Positions 41,533-49,655 of a stretch of 64,000 nt of DNA are shown here, one piece after another. The first letter of the stretch is position 1; each line of letters starts with the position of its first letter. This DNA is from Streptomyces omiyaensis (GTDB lineage: Bacteria > Actinomycetota > Actinomycetes > Streptomycetales > Streptomycetaceae). The position numbers were made by a program, and so were the translations under genes. Location: assembly GCF_014650895.1 (NCBI RefSeq), contig NZ_BMVV01000003.1, forward strand, positions 1 to 64,000. The letters run 5' to 3'. Under the pieces are notes generated by a model. That model worked only from the letters and a program-made list of their open reading frames with translations, searched no databases and was not told the origin of the DNA.

Positions 41533-41901
41533 GTGCAACTCGAAGCGCACGCCCCGTCCGTACCGCCTTCCGAAACGATCTCCCCGTCCGGCCTCACGGA
41601 GGACCACGCCTTGACCCCCCTGACATCGCTCACCGCGCTCGACGACGCCATCGAGAACCTCGGCGTCCCCGTCCCCTGCCGCGCCTACGACCCGGAGGTC
41701 TTCTTCGCCGAGTCCCCGGCCGACGTCGAGTACGCGAAGTCCCTCTGCAAGACCTGCCCGCTGGTCGCGGCCTGTCTCGCCGGTGCCAAGGAGCGCCGTG
41801 AGCCCTGGGGCGTCTGGGGCGGCGAGCTCTTCGTCCAGGGCGTGGTCGTCGCCCGCAAGCGGCCCCGTGGCCGTCCGCGCAAGAACCCGGTCGCGGCATG
41901 A
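41533..41901 (+). CDS. wblC: WhiB-family regulator WblC (WhiB7)
   Basis: 122 residues. Four Cys for a 4Fe-4S cluster (VPCRAYDP, then SLCKTCPLVAAC), the G-rich turn GVWGGE and a C-terminal AT-hook RGRPRKNP, which together are diagnostic of WhiB7/WblC. It binds the housekeeping sigma factor and activates intrinsic multidrug resistance genes on ribosome stress. Start is GTG 41533 with GAGGAAAG upstream. The gene sits beyond a long leader with uORF and terminator, and next to uvrD2 as in mycobacteria (Rv3197A). Its stop overlaps the next start (ATGA). Confidence 0.95.
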   Translation: MQLEAHAPSVPPSETISPSGLTEDHALTPLTSLTALDDAIENLGVPVPCRAYDPEVFFAESPADVEYAKSLCKTCPLVAACLAGAKERREPWGVWGGELFVQGVVVARKRPRGRPRKNPVAA

Positions 41902-42257
41902 CCGCCGTCACCTGGGAGGCACCCCACAAGGCCCCCAGGCGCACCGGAACGATCGACCATCCCCTCACGCACGATCCCCAGAAGCAGGCCCCGATGACCA
42001 CGCCCGCCACCGAGCCCCTCCGCTCCGCTACCCCCGACTTCTCCATCGCCGGCGCCCCCGCGCTGCGTCAGAACAGGACCCGTGACATGCAACTCATCCC
42101 AGAAGCCCTGGCCCGTGCCCATATGCGCGAGCGACAGCGTGAGGCCGACGCGGAACGTCAGGCCGTGCGCCTGATCGCCGCCCGGCGCATGCAGCGCCGC
42201 GCCGAGCGCGTCTCGCTGCGCGCCCGCCGTGCCCTCGCCATGGCCGTCATGCACTGA
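41898..42257 (+). CDS. Arg-rich hypothetical protein coupled to wblC
   Basis: Up to 119 residues if started at ATG 41898, which overlaps the wblC stop. Only the last 56 residues, from ATG 42087 (AGGA 8 nt upstream), look conserved: MQLIPEALARAHMRERQREA followed by an amphipathic Arg/Ala helix ending ARRALAMAVMH. That part is strongly basic and helical, suggesting nucleic-acid or ribosome contact, but I know no function. Co-transcription with wblC would place it under antibiotic-stress control. A hairpin follows. Confidence 0.6.
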   Translation: MTAVTWEAPHKAPRRTGTIDHPLTHDPQKQAPMTTPATEPLRSATPDFSIAGAPALRQNRTRDMQLIPEALARAHMRERQREADAERQAVRLIAARRMQRRAERVSLRARRALAMAVMH

Positions 42258-42280
42258 GCGCCCCGCCGGGCGTCCCCGCA

Positions 42281-42306
42281 GGGGCCGGTCCGAACGGACC
42301 GGCCCC
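42281..42306 (+). terminator. terminator of the wblC operon
   Basis: Perfect 11-bp stem (42281-42291 / 42296-42306) with loop GAAC, 24 nt after the preceding stop. Confidence 0.7.
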
Positions 42307-42355
42307 CGCGGTGCGTTGCCCCGCCGCGGCCGCCCCGCCGGGCTATCGTCACGAG

Positions 42356-42538
42356 ATGAACGAGCCCCGCGCCGCGGAGGAGCCCGTGGTCTGCGCACGC
42401 TGCGGCAGGACCGCCGAGACCCTCCCGATCACCTGGACCTGCTCCGTCGAGAACGGCCGCCGCGCGTACTTCTGCGAGGAGTGCGCCCGCACCAACATCC
42501 GGGCGATCGAGGGCCGCCTCGACTCCTCCTGGTGGTGA
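42356..42538 (+). CDS. small zinc-ribbon protein
   Basis: 60 residues: VVCARCGRTAETLPITWTC then YFCEECARTNIRAIEGRLDSSWW. Two CxxC pairs about 30 residues apart make a zinc ribbon. TATCGT ends 6 nt before the ATG, so translation is probably leaderless. It faces the UbiB-like gene convergently. Function unknown; similar small zinc ribbons are conserved in actinomycetes. Confidence 0.75.
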   Translation: MNEPRAAEEPVVCARCGRTAETLPITWTCSVENGRRAYFCEECARTNIRAIEGRLDSSWW

Positions 42539-42574
42539 CGACCGCCGCACCCGTCCGACGGCGGGGACCCGGGC

Positions 42575-43918
42575 CTACCCCTCCGGGTCGAAGCCCGGCA
42601 GCCAGGCGGTCAGCTCCTCCCGCAGCCGCACCGTCGCGTTCAGCTGGCACAGCACCCCGATGGTGGAGAGCGTCACCCGGTGGATCAGCAGGTACGACGG
42701 CGGCAGGTTCAGCTGCCGCCCCAGCTGGTGGGCGGGGGAGCGGGGGTCGGCGATGCGGGCCGCCTGGGTCCGCATCCAGCCCCGGGTGAAGACGAAGGAC
42801 TCCGCCTCCGCCGGCTCGATGATCGGCAGCAGGTACTCCAGGACCTCGTCCGGGTCGAGCGCCACCGACTCCTTCACGAAGCCCTCCGACCGCAGCAGCG
42901 CGTACACCGGATCGGCCTCGCCGGCCAGGGCCATCCGCAGACAGGTGCCGATCATCTCCGGAAGCCCGCCCGGCAGCCGGTCCACCGTGCCGAAGTCGAG
43001 GACCCCGAGCCGCCACCCCGCCGGATCGTCCGACCCGTCCCCGGCGGGCAGCAGCCGGAAGTTCCCCGGATGGGGGTCGGCGTGCAGCAGCCCCGTCCGC
43101 GCCGGACCCGAGAAGAGGAAGCGGGCCAGCAGCTGTCCGGCCCGGTCCCGCTCCTCCGGACTGCCGTCCGCGATCACCTCCGCGAGCGGGATGCCGTCCA
43201 TCCACCCGGTCACCAGCACCTGCTCCGCCTGGTGCACCACCTCGGGCACCACCACGTCCGGATCGTCCGCGAAGACCTCGGCGTGCTCCCGCTGGGCCCG
43301 CGCCTCCAGGGCGTAGTCCAGCTCCTCCGCGACCCGCTCGCGCAGCTCCGCGATGAGCGGCTTCACCTCGATCCCCGGCAGCAGCGGCCCCAGCAGCCGG
43401 GCGAACCGGCCCAGCTGCGCCAGATCCGACAGCAGCGCCTCCCCGGCGCCGGGGTACTGCACCTTCACGGCGACCTCGCGCCCGTCGTGCCAGACCGCCC
43501 GGTGCACCTGCCCGATCGACGCGGCCGCCGCCGGCTTGTCCTCGAACTCCAGGAACAGCTCCCGCCATTCCACCCCGAGCCGCTCCTCCAGCACCCCGTG
43601 CACCGTGCGCACCGGCATCGGCGGCGCCGCCTCCTGAAGCTTCGTCAGGGCGGCCCGGTAGGGACCGGCGACCTCCTCCGGCAGCGCCGACTCGAAGACC
43701 GACAGGGCCTGGCCGAACTTCATGGCCCCGCCCTTGAGTTCGCCGAGCACCTTGAACAACTGCTCCGCCGTCCGCTCCTGGAGCTCCCGGGCGACGAACT
43801 CGGCCGATTTCCCGCCGATCCGCTTGCCCAGGCCCCAGGTCGCGCGCCCCGCGAAGCCCAGCGGCAACGCGGCCAACCTGGCGGTCCGGGTGACCGCCTT
43901 CCGGGGAAGATCAGACAT
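42575..43918 (-). CDS. AarF/UbiB (ABC1) family atypical kinase
   Basis: 447 residues. The N-terminal extension has the family KxGQ-type motif GGAMKFGQALSVFESALPEE, then the Ala-rich loop AAAASIGQVHRAV, VAVKVQYPG with the ATP Lys, LLHADPHPGNFRLL with catalytic Asp, and GVLDFGTVDRLP replacing DFG. The corresponding mycobacterial gene (Rv3197) neighbours whiB7 and has been linked to macrolide tolerance. Roles proposed for the family include lipid or quinone handling. Start ATG 43918 with GGAGGGG upstream; its start overlaps the end of the previous gene by 8 bp, so both are co-translated. Confidence 0.9.
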   Translation of the reverse strand: MSDLPRKAVTRTARLAALPLGFAGRATWGLGKRIGGKSAEFVARELQERTAEQLFKVLGELKGGAMKFGQALSVFESALPEEVAGPYRAALTKLQEAAPPMPVRTVHGVLEERLGVEWRELFLEFEDKPAAAASIGQVHRAVWHDGREVAVKVQYPGAGEALLSDLAQLGRFARLLGPLLPGIEVKPLIAELRERVAEELDYALEARAQREHAEVFADDPDVVVPEVVHQAEQVLVTGWMDGIPLAEVIADGSPEERDRAGQLLARFLFSGPARTGLLHADPHPGNFRLLPAGDGSDDPAGWRLGVLDFGTVDRLPGGLPEMIGTCLRMALAGEADPVYALLRSEGFVKESVALDPDEVLEYLLPIIEPAEAESFVFTRGWMRTQAARIADPRSPAHQLGRQLNLPPSYLLIHRVTLSTIGVLCQLNATVRLREELTAWLPGFDPEG

Positions 43919-45119
43919 GCGCCCCTCCAATTCCCAGACTGCCGTGCCGCGCGGGACCGCGCCCCGCCATTGTGGACCGCGCCCCGTCCGCGGCCGGGGC
44001 GCCCACCCCCACCCTGCCGCGCGCGGCCCCGCAGGGACAGGCCGGGTGCGGCACCAGCCGCTCGGACCGCCACCCCAGCGACGGGGCCACCGCCTCCCAG
44101 CGGGTCCCCGTGCTCGCCGGAAGCTCCCCGTCCAGGAAGGCCAGCGCGTGCGCCGAGGCGAGCCCGGCCACCGCCGCCGCCAGCGCCACCTCGCAGGCGG
44201 GCAGCGGATGCGGCGCCCCCGAGCGCCACTGCGCCAGCAGCCGGGGCCACGCCGGGTCCCGGTCCGTCGCCTCCTCCTGGAGGCACCGGGCGCACGCCGT
44301 CCCGCCCGGCAGCACCAGCGGGCCCACCAGCCCGGTCGCCTCCAGCACCCCCGCGTACAGGTGGGGGATCCCCGCCGCCATCCAGGCCTCCGCCGCCACC
44401 GGGTCCGGCACCAGCGCCCCCAGCCCGTCCCGGTCCGTCACCACCACGAGCGACAACGGAACACCGGCGTCCGCGTCACCCGCCCGGGACCGCGGCCCGG
44501 TCCGCCGGGCACCCACCGGGCCCCGCGACCAGCGCCCCACCAGCCGCCGCGCCGCCGCCACCCGCCGCTCGCCGACCGCCTCCGCCGGCAGGCCGCCCGG
44601 CGCCGTCTCCCACGGCTCGACCCGGCCCCCGTCCACCACCTCGACCGTGCCGACCCCGGCCGCCGCGAGCAGCGCCGCCACCATCGCGCCCACCCGCCCG
44701 GCGCCCCGCACCCGCACCCGCCGCTCCCGCCGGGCCGTCAGCGTCCCCAGCGCCCGGTCCGGTTCCGGGCACACCACGGACAGGGCGGCCAGGTCGGCCC
44801 GCAGCGGATCCAGCGCCGTGTCCACCGCCCCCGCCGCCGGCCCCTCCCGCCCCGGCCGGCCCGCCCCGGCCTCGACCAGGAGTCCCGCCGAGGCGAGCCG
44901 CGCGAGCAGCGCGTCCAGCCGCCCCTCGGGCAGACCCAGCTCGGTCGCCTCCCGCCGCAGCAGCGCCGTCCCGCGGGTCCCGTCCATCAGCCCGAGCAGC
45001 CGGTCCGTCGCCCCGTCCACCGGATCCAGCACCACCGCGTGCGCCGGAGCCACCCCGTACTGCGCGCACGTCAGACTCCGCCACGCCCGCCGCAGCGCCG
45101 GCTTCACCATCGGATGCAT
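43911..45119 (-). CDS. ThiF-like adenylyltransferase with N-terminal RRE-like domain
   Basis: 402 residues. Residues 1-110 look like a winged-helix module (LLGLMDGTRGTALLRREATE, then LLARLASAGLLVE), as in the N-terminal part of cyclodehydratase-type ThiF proteins from TOMM systems. The rest is E1-like: VRVRGAGRVGAMVAALLAAAGVG (nucleotide loop), CARCLQEE and HPACPCG (zinc ligands). No precursor peptide, YcaO or other RiPP enzyme is adjacent. It overlaps the UbiB-like gene by 8 bp. A housekeeping actinobacterial ThiF paralogue of unknown substrate is the cautious call. Confidence 0.75.
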   Translation of the reverse strand: MHPMVKPALRRAWRSLTCAQYGVAPAHAVVLDPVDGATDRLLGLMDGTRGTALLRREATELGLPEGRLDALLARLASAGLLVEAGAGRPGREGPAAGAVDTALDPLRADLAALSVVCPEPDRALGTLTARRERRVRVRGAGRVGAMVAALLAAAGVGTVEVVDGGRVEPWETAPGGLPAEAVGERRVAAARRLVGRWSRGPVGARRTGPRSRAGDADAGVPLSLVVVTDRDGLGALVPDPVAAEAWMAAGIPHLYAGVLEATGLVGPLVLPGGTACARCLQEEATDRDPAWPRLLAQWRSGAPHPLPACEVALAAAVAGLASAHALAFLDGELPASTGTRWEAVAPSLGWRSERLVPHPACPCGAARGRVGVGAPAADGARSTMAGRGPARHGSLGIGGAHV

Positions 45120-45289
45120 ACCCGCCCCCGTCCCGCTCCGTCCGCCTCCGGTCACGGACACCAGGCTGCCCGCGGGCGCGGAACGGCGCGGAAAGTTGTC
45201 CACAGGCGCCTGCGTAAGTCGTACGGTCCGAATGTCGTGCACGTCATATGAGGGGGATTCCGCCGGGCGCGCCGGGTACCTTCGAGGGC

Positions 45290-45823
45290 GTGCCAGTCGA
45301 GATCCGCAGGAGCGCCCGCCGCACCCGTTCCGTCTCCGCCTACCGCGAGGGGGACCGCACCGTCGTCCTCATCCCGGCCCGGATGTCGGAGGCCGAGGAG
45401 CGCCGCTGGGTCGGGGTGATGCTGGAGAAGCTCGCCGCGAAGGAGCGGGACAAGGAGCGCCGCGCCACCCGCGGCGACGCCGAGCTCGCCGAGCGCGCCG
45501 CCCGCCTCTCCGACCGCTGGCTCGACGGGAGGGCCCGCCCCGATTCTGTGCGTTGGGTCACCAACCAGAACAGCCGCTGGGGCTCCTGCACCCCCGCCGA
45601 GGGCTCCATCCGCCTCTCCCACCGCCTCCAGCGGATGCCCGAGTACGTCGTCGACTACGTCCTCCTGCACGAGCTCGCCCACCTCCTCGTCCCCGGCCAC
45701 GGCCCCGGTTTCTGGCGGCTCCTGGAGGCCTATCCGCGCACCGAGCGGGCCCGCGGCTACCTCGAAGGAGTGGATGCCGCCACCCGCCTGCCGGACCCTC
45801 CGGACGACGGGCCCACGGCCTGA
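45290..45823 (+). CDS. YgjP/DUF45-type metallopeptidase
   Basis: 177 residues. A Arg-rich N-terminus (VEIRRSARRTRSVSAYREGD), then NSRWGSCTPAEGSIRLSHRL and the zinc site LLHELAHLLVPGHGPGFW, HExxH plus a downstream His. This is the SprT/WLM-like YgjP domain. GTG 45290 is chosen because TACCTT ends 7 nt before it (leaderless signature); a longer ATG start at 45248 lies upstream of that box. Natural substrate unknown; family members are thought to be intracellular proteases. Confidence 0.85.
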   Translation: MPVEIRRSARRTRSVSAYREGDRTVVLIPARMSEAEERRWVGVMLEKLAAKERDKERRATRGDAELAERAARLSDRWLDGRARPDSVRWVTNQNSRWGSCTPAEGSIRLSHRLQRMPEYVVDYVLLHELAHLLVPGHGPGFWRLLEAYPRTERARGYLEGVDAATRLPDPPDDGPTA

Positions 45824-45935
45824 CGTCCGATTTCCCGATTCGGTACCGGAACCGTCCCGCCCTGTCTCAATGTCGTTCGCAGCGGTTAGCCTGACGCGAG
45901 TCATTCGCCATCGGGATGGGGGACGGTCGTTACGC

Positions 45936-47585
45936 ATGGCCAGGGAATTCCAACGCGGCCACAAGGCCAAGATCAGTGATCTGACCGCGGGCACCGATCT
46001 GTACGTGGGCGTGCAGATCGCCGCCCCGGGGCTCACCTTCGACATCAGCTGCTTCGGGCTCGACGCCGACGAGCGCCTGTCGGACGACCGGTACTTCGTC
46101 TTCTTCAACCAGCCGAAGTCGCCGGAGGAGTCCATCCAGCTGCTCGGGGCGCAGTCCGGGGACACCGAGTCCTTCCGCGTCACCCTCGACCGGATCCCCC
46201 CGCAGATCCACAAGCTCTCCTTCACCGCCACCATCGACGGCGACGGCCAGATGTCGCAGGTCGGCCCCGGCTGGATCCGGATCGTCGCCGGCGGCGAGGA
46301 GGTCGCCCGGTACGCCTTCACCGGAGCGGAGTTCTCCACCGAGCGCGCGGTCATGCTCGGCGACTTCTACCTGAAGGACGTGTGGCGCTTCGCCGCCGTC
46401 GGCCAGGGCTTCGACGGCGGCCTGGAAGCGCTGCTGCGGAACTTCGGCGGAGAGGTCCTGGAGGAGGAGCCGGCCGCGCCCGCCGCCCCCCAGCAGGCCG
46501 CCCCCGCCTTCGGCGCGCCCGCCCAGGCTGCGGCGCCCCCGGCCTTCGGAGCCCCCGCCGCCCCGGCCCCCGCGCCCGCCTTCGGCGCCCCGCAGCCCGG
46601 CTACGGCGCCCAGCCGCCCACGCCGCCGCCCGCCCCGCAGCCGGTGCACACCCAGCCCACCATGGTCGCGCCGCTCGCCCCCTCCCCGGTGCCGCCGCCG
46701 GCTCCCGCCCCGGCCGCCCCCGGCCCGTACGGACAGCCCCCGCAGGCCCCCTACGGTCAGGTCCCGGGCCAGACCCCGCCGCACGGCGCCCCCTACGGGC
46801 AGCCGCCGCAGGCCCCGTACGGCCAGCAGCCCGGCTACGGCCAGCCGGCCCCCTACGGGCAGCAGCCCGGGACGCCCCCGGGCGTGCCGCCGCAGGGAGT
46901 GCCGCAGGGCGCGCCCGCGGCCGGCGCCGGACTCGCCGCCGCCCTCGCCCCGTTCAAGGAGACCGCCACCGGCGCCCGCTGGACCCCGCAGAACCAGCAG
47001 CTCATGCGGGTCGACCTGGCCATGGGCGGCACCCCCGTCCTCGCCCGCCAGGGCTCCATGGTCATGTACCAGGGCAAGGTCGACTTCTCCTACAAGGGCG
47101 CCGGCTTCGCCGGCCGGATCGTCGGCAACGCCACCGGCCAGGAGATGCAGCTCATGCGCTGCACCGGCCGCGGCCAGGTCTTCCTCGCCGAGAACGGCGC
47201 GCATCTGCACCCGATCGAGCTCCAGGGCGACGCCATCTGCGTCTCCGCGGAGAACGTCCTCGCCTTCGACGAGTCCCTCCAGTACGAGGTGCGCCGCATC
47301 GAGGGCCACGGCATCCCCGGCGGCGCCCTGTTCACCATGCAGTTCCAGGGCACCGGCACCGTGATCGTCAAGACGCACGGCGTCCCCGTGGTCCTCCCCG
47401 TCACGCCGACCACCTTCGCCGACTGCAACGCCGTCGTCGCCTGGTCCGCCGCCTCGCAGGTCATCCTCTCCAGCCAGGTCCGGCTCCGGCGCAACGCCTA
47501 CCCCGGCCACAGCGGGGAGACAGTGAACCTCCAGTTCCGGGGCGCCCCCGGCAACTTCATCGTCGTCCAGCCGTACGAGGTCTGA
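45936..47585 (+). CDS. TerD-AIM24 fusion protein
   Basis: 549 residues. Residues 1-190 are a TerD domain: ISDLTAGTDLYVGVQIA, FDISCFGLDADERLSDD, FVFFNQPKSPEESIQLLG, with acidic residues for Ca binding partly changed from the family pattern. Residues 190-325 are a Pro/Ala/Gly/Gln linker with repeated YGQ and PPQAPYG units. Residues 330-549 are an AIM24 (TIGR00266-type) beta domain with LARQGSMVMYQG and GRGQVFLAENG. ATG start chosen because TerD normally begins there. Followed by two single-domain AIM24 genes. Confidence 0.88.
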   Translation: MAREFQRGHKAKISDLTAGTDLYVGVQIAAPGLTFDISCFGLDADERLSDDRYFVFFNQPKSPEESIQLLGAQSGDTESFRVTLDRIPPQIHKLSFTATIDGDGQMSQVGPGWIRIVAGGEEVARYAFTGAEFSTERAVMLGDFYLKDVWRFAAVGQGFDGGLEALLRNFGGEVLEEEPAAPAAPQQAAPAFGAPAQAAAPPAFGAPAAPAPAPAFGAPQPGYGAQPPTPPPAPQPVHTQPTMVAPLAPSPVPPPAPAPAAPGPYGQPPQAPYGQVPGQTPPHGAPYGQPPQAPYGQQPGYGQPAPYGQQPGTPPGVPPQGVPQGAPAAGAGLAAALAPFKETATGARWTPQNQQLMRVDLAMGGTPVLARQGSMVMYQGKVDFSYKGAGFAGRIVGNATGQEMQLMRCTGRGQVFLAENGAHLHPIELQGDAICVSAENVLAFDESLQYEVRRIEGHGIPGGALFTMQFQGTGTVIVKTHGVPVVLPVTPTTFADCNAVVAWSAASQVILSSQVRLRRNAYPGHSGETVNLQFRGAPGNFIVVQPYEV

Positions 47586-47599
47586 GGGAGCCCGACACC

Positions 47600-48280
47600 A
47601 TGAACCAGCAGCTCGCGGGCTATGCCCCCACCCCCATCGCGGCCCGCATGGAGAACCACGGCCGCACCATGCTCAAGGTGGCCATGGCCTCCGGCCAGGA
47701 CCTCTACGCCCGGACCGGCTCGATGGTCGCCTACGAGGGCTTCATCAGCTACGAGCCCAACCCGCCCGCCGTCCGCCAGGTCGCCAAGGAGTGGGCCACC
47801 GGCGAGGGCGCGCCGATCATGAAGTGCGCCGGCGACGGCCTGCTCTACCTCGCGGACTACGGTGCCGACGTCGTCGTGATCAACCTCCAGAACGACGCGA
47901 TCTCCGTCAACGGCAGCAACCTCCTCGCCTTCGACGCACACCTCCAGTGGGGCGTCGAGCGGGTCAAGGGCCTCGCCAAGTTCGCCGGCCAGGGCCTGTT
48001 CAACGTGGGGATCGCCGGCACCGGCTGGGTCGCGCTCACCTCGCGCGGCACCCCGATCGTCGTCGACTGCGGCCGCGGCGAGGACGAGACCTACGTCGAC
48101 CCCGACGCGCTCGTCGCCTGGTCGCCGGCGCTCAAGGTCAAGGGCAAGCGCAGCTTCAAGGCGTCCTCCCTCATCGGGCGGGGCAGCGGCGAGGCATACC
48201 AGATGGCCTTCTCGGGCCAGGGCATCGTCGTCGTACAGCCCAGCGAGGACAGCAGCGACCGCCTGCGGGTCCGGGGCTGA
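47600..48280 (+). CDS. AIM24 family protein
   Basis: 226 residues made almost wholly of one AIM24 beta domain: TMLKVAMASGQDLYARTG, GSMVAYEGFISYEP, GLLYLADYGADVVVI, VGIAGTGWVALTSRGTP and VVQPSE at the end. GAGGGAG lies 8 nt before the ATG. It starts 15 bp after the TerD-AIM24 fusion gene, so it belongs to the same operon. Proposed roles for AIM24 in bacteria are unclear; mitochondrial AIM24 affects membrane organisation. Confidence 0.88.
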   Translation: MNQQLAGYAPTPIAARMENHGRTMLKVAMASGQDLYARTGSMVAYEGFISYEPNPPAVRQVAKEWATGEGAPIMKCAGDGLLYLADYGADVVVINLQNDAISVNGSNLLAFDAHLQWGVERVKGLAKFAGQGLFNVGIAGTGWVALTSRGTPIVVDCGRGEDETYVDPDALVAWSPALKVKGKRSFKASSLIGRGSGEAYQMAFSGQGIVVVQPSEDSSDRLRVRG

Positions 48281-48299
48281 GGGGGAGCGAGAACACATC

Positions 48300-49055
48300 A
48301 TGCAGAGCCCGCTTTTCAACCACGCCGAGCAGCAGAGCCAGGAGCGGTACGTCGTCCAGAACCCGCAGCTCCTGCGGGTCAGCCTCACCGGCCACGACGA
48401 CGTCCTGGCCCGCAAGGGCGCCATGGTCGCCTACCAGGGCCTCGTCGACTTCGACGGCGAGTACCAGAGCAGCAGCCAGCGGCAGGCCCGCGCCCGCACA
48501 GGCGAAGGCCTCGACCTGATGCGCTGCTCCGGCCAGGGCACGGTCTACTTCGCCAACCTCGCCCAGTACATCCACGTCATCGAGGTCGAGCAGGAGGGCC
48601 TCACCGTGGACAGCTCCTACGTCCTCGCCCTCGACACGAGCCTCCACACCGAGGTCATCGCCGTCGACAGCCAGTACGGGGTCTCCGGCACCGGCAAGTA
48701 CCAGCTCAACATCACCGGCCGCGGCAAGGTCGCCCTCATGACCTCCGGCCAGCCGCTGATGCTCCAGGTCACGCCGGAGAAGTACGTCAGCGCCGACGCG
48801 GACGCGATCGTCGCCTGGTCCACCTCGCTGAGGGTCCAGATGCAGGCGCAGACGCACAGCGCCAGCGTCCGCAGCCGCCGGGGCTCCACCGGCGAGGGCT
48901 GGGAGCTCAGCTTCCTCGGGCAGGGCTTCGCCCTCGTCCAGCCCAGCGAGGTCATGCCCCCGCAGAACGCGGCGATCGGCCAGGGCGCCGCCGCCCAGTT
49001 CGGCGTCGGCCAGCACGGCGCCCACGCCCAGAACCAGAACAACGCCTGGAACTGA
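48300..49055 (+). CDS. AIM24 family protein with C-terminal Gln/Asn-rich tail
   Basis: 251 residues, third AIM24 domain in a row: LLRVSLTGHDDVLARKGAMVAYQG, GQGTVYFANLAQYIHV, ITGRGKVALMTSG and FLGQGFALVQPSE. The last 35 residues are Gln/Ala/His/Asn-rich and probably disordered. Starts 20 bp after the previous gene and shares its operon; a strong hairpin follows. Sequence differences from the other two AIM24 domains are large, so this is an old triplication, perhaps building a hetero-oligomer. Confidence 0.87.
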   Translation: MQSPLFNHAEQQSQERYVVQNPQLLRVSLTGHDDVLARKGAMVAYQGLVDFDGEYQSSSQRQARARTGEGLDLMRCSGQGTVYFANLAQYIHVIEVEQEGLTVDSSYVLALDTSLHTEVIAVDSQYGVSGTGKYQLNITGRGKVALMTSGQPLMLQVTPEKYVSADADAIVAWSTSLRVQMQAQTHSASVRSRRGSTGEGWELSFLGQGFALVQPSEVMPPQNAAIGQGAAAQFGVGQHGAHAQNQNNAWN

Positions 49056-49076
49056 GCCCGCGGCACCCCGCGCGCA

Positions 49077-49114
49077 GGGCGGCCCGCCCCGGTCCTCACC
49101 GGGGCGGGCCGCCC
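49077..49114. terminator. bidirectional hairpin between AIM24 and Nudix genes
   Basis: Perfect 17-bp stem (49077-49093 / 49098-49114), loop CCTC, between converging genes. Confidence 0.8.
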
Positions 49115-49133
49115 TCCGTCGTACGCCGTCACC

Positions 49134-49655
49134 TCACAGGCGGGCCAGCGTGCCCTCCAGGAGGCGCACCACCGAGGTGTCCGCGACCGCGGCCACCTCG
49201 TCGTACGCGAACCACTTCAGGTCCAGCGACTCCTCGCTGATCCGCTCCACCCCGTCCGCCGGGGCGAGCGCCGCGTACTGCACGTCCAGGTGCCAGTGGC
49301 ACGGCGCCGGGATCGGATGCCGGTCGAGCCGCACCGGGCCGCCGGGCAGCAGCGTCAGGCCCGCCATGCCGGACTCCTCGCCCGCCTCGCGCAGCGCCGC
49401 CGCCTCGACCGTCGCGTCGCCCTCCTCGCAGTGGCCGCCCATCTGGAGCCACATGCCGAGCTTCCTGTGGAGGGTGAGCAGCACCCGCCCGCGCGCGGGG
49501 TCGATCACCAGCGCGCTGCTGGTGAGGTGGCCGGCCCCGCACGGCTTGTACATGCCGTCCGGGTGCGCCGCGAGGTGCTCCAGGTACAGGTCGCGGAGCT
49601 CCGGCTGGTCCTCGTACCCCTTGAGGACGAGGACCGCGTCGTCGTGCAGGCTCAC
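49134..49655 (-). CDS. Nudix hydrolase
   Basis: 173 residues. The Nudix box is GGHCEEGDATVEAAALREAGEESGM; the first conserved Glu is replaced by Asp but REAGEESG is intact. It is preceded by LTSSALVIDPARGRVLLTLH and followed by HPIPAPCHWHLDVQY. GTG 49655 overlaps the stop of the preceding DUF2342 gene by 4 nt, so the two are translationally coupled. Substrate unknown. Confidence 0.88.
   Translation of the reverse strand: MSLHDDAVLVLKGYEDQPELRDLYLEHLAAHPDGMYKPCGAGHLTSSALVIDPARGRVLLTLHRKLGMWLQMGGHCEEGDATVEAAALREAGEESGMAGLTLLPGGPVRLDRHPIPAPCHWHLDVQYAALAPADGVERISEESLDLKWFAYDEVAAVADTSVVRLLEGTLARL

Noticed and set aside
43911..45119. RiPP (TOMM) biosynthetic cluster
   Set aside because: Only a ThiF-like gene is present; no YcaO, precursor peptide, dehydrogenase or transporter lies beside it.
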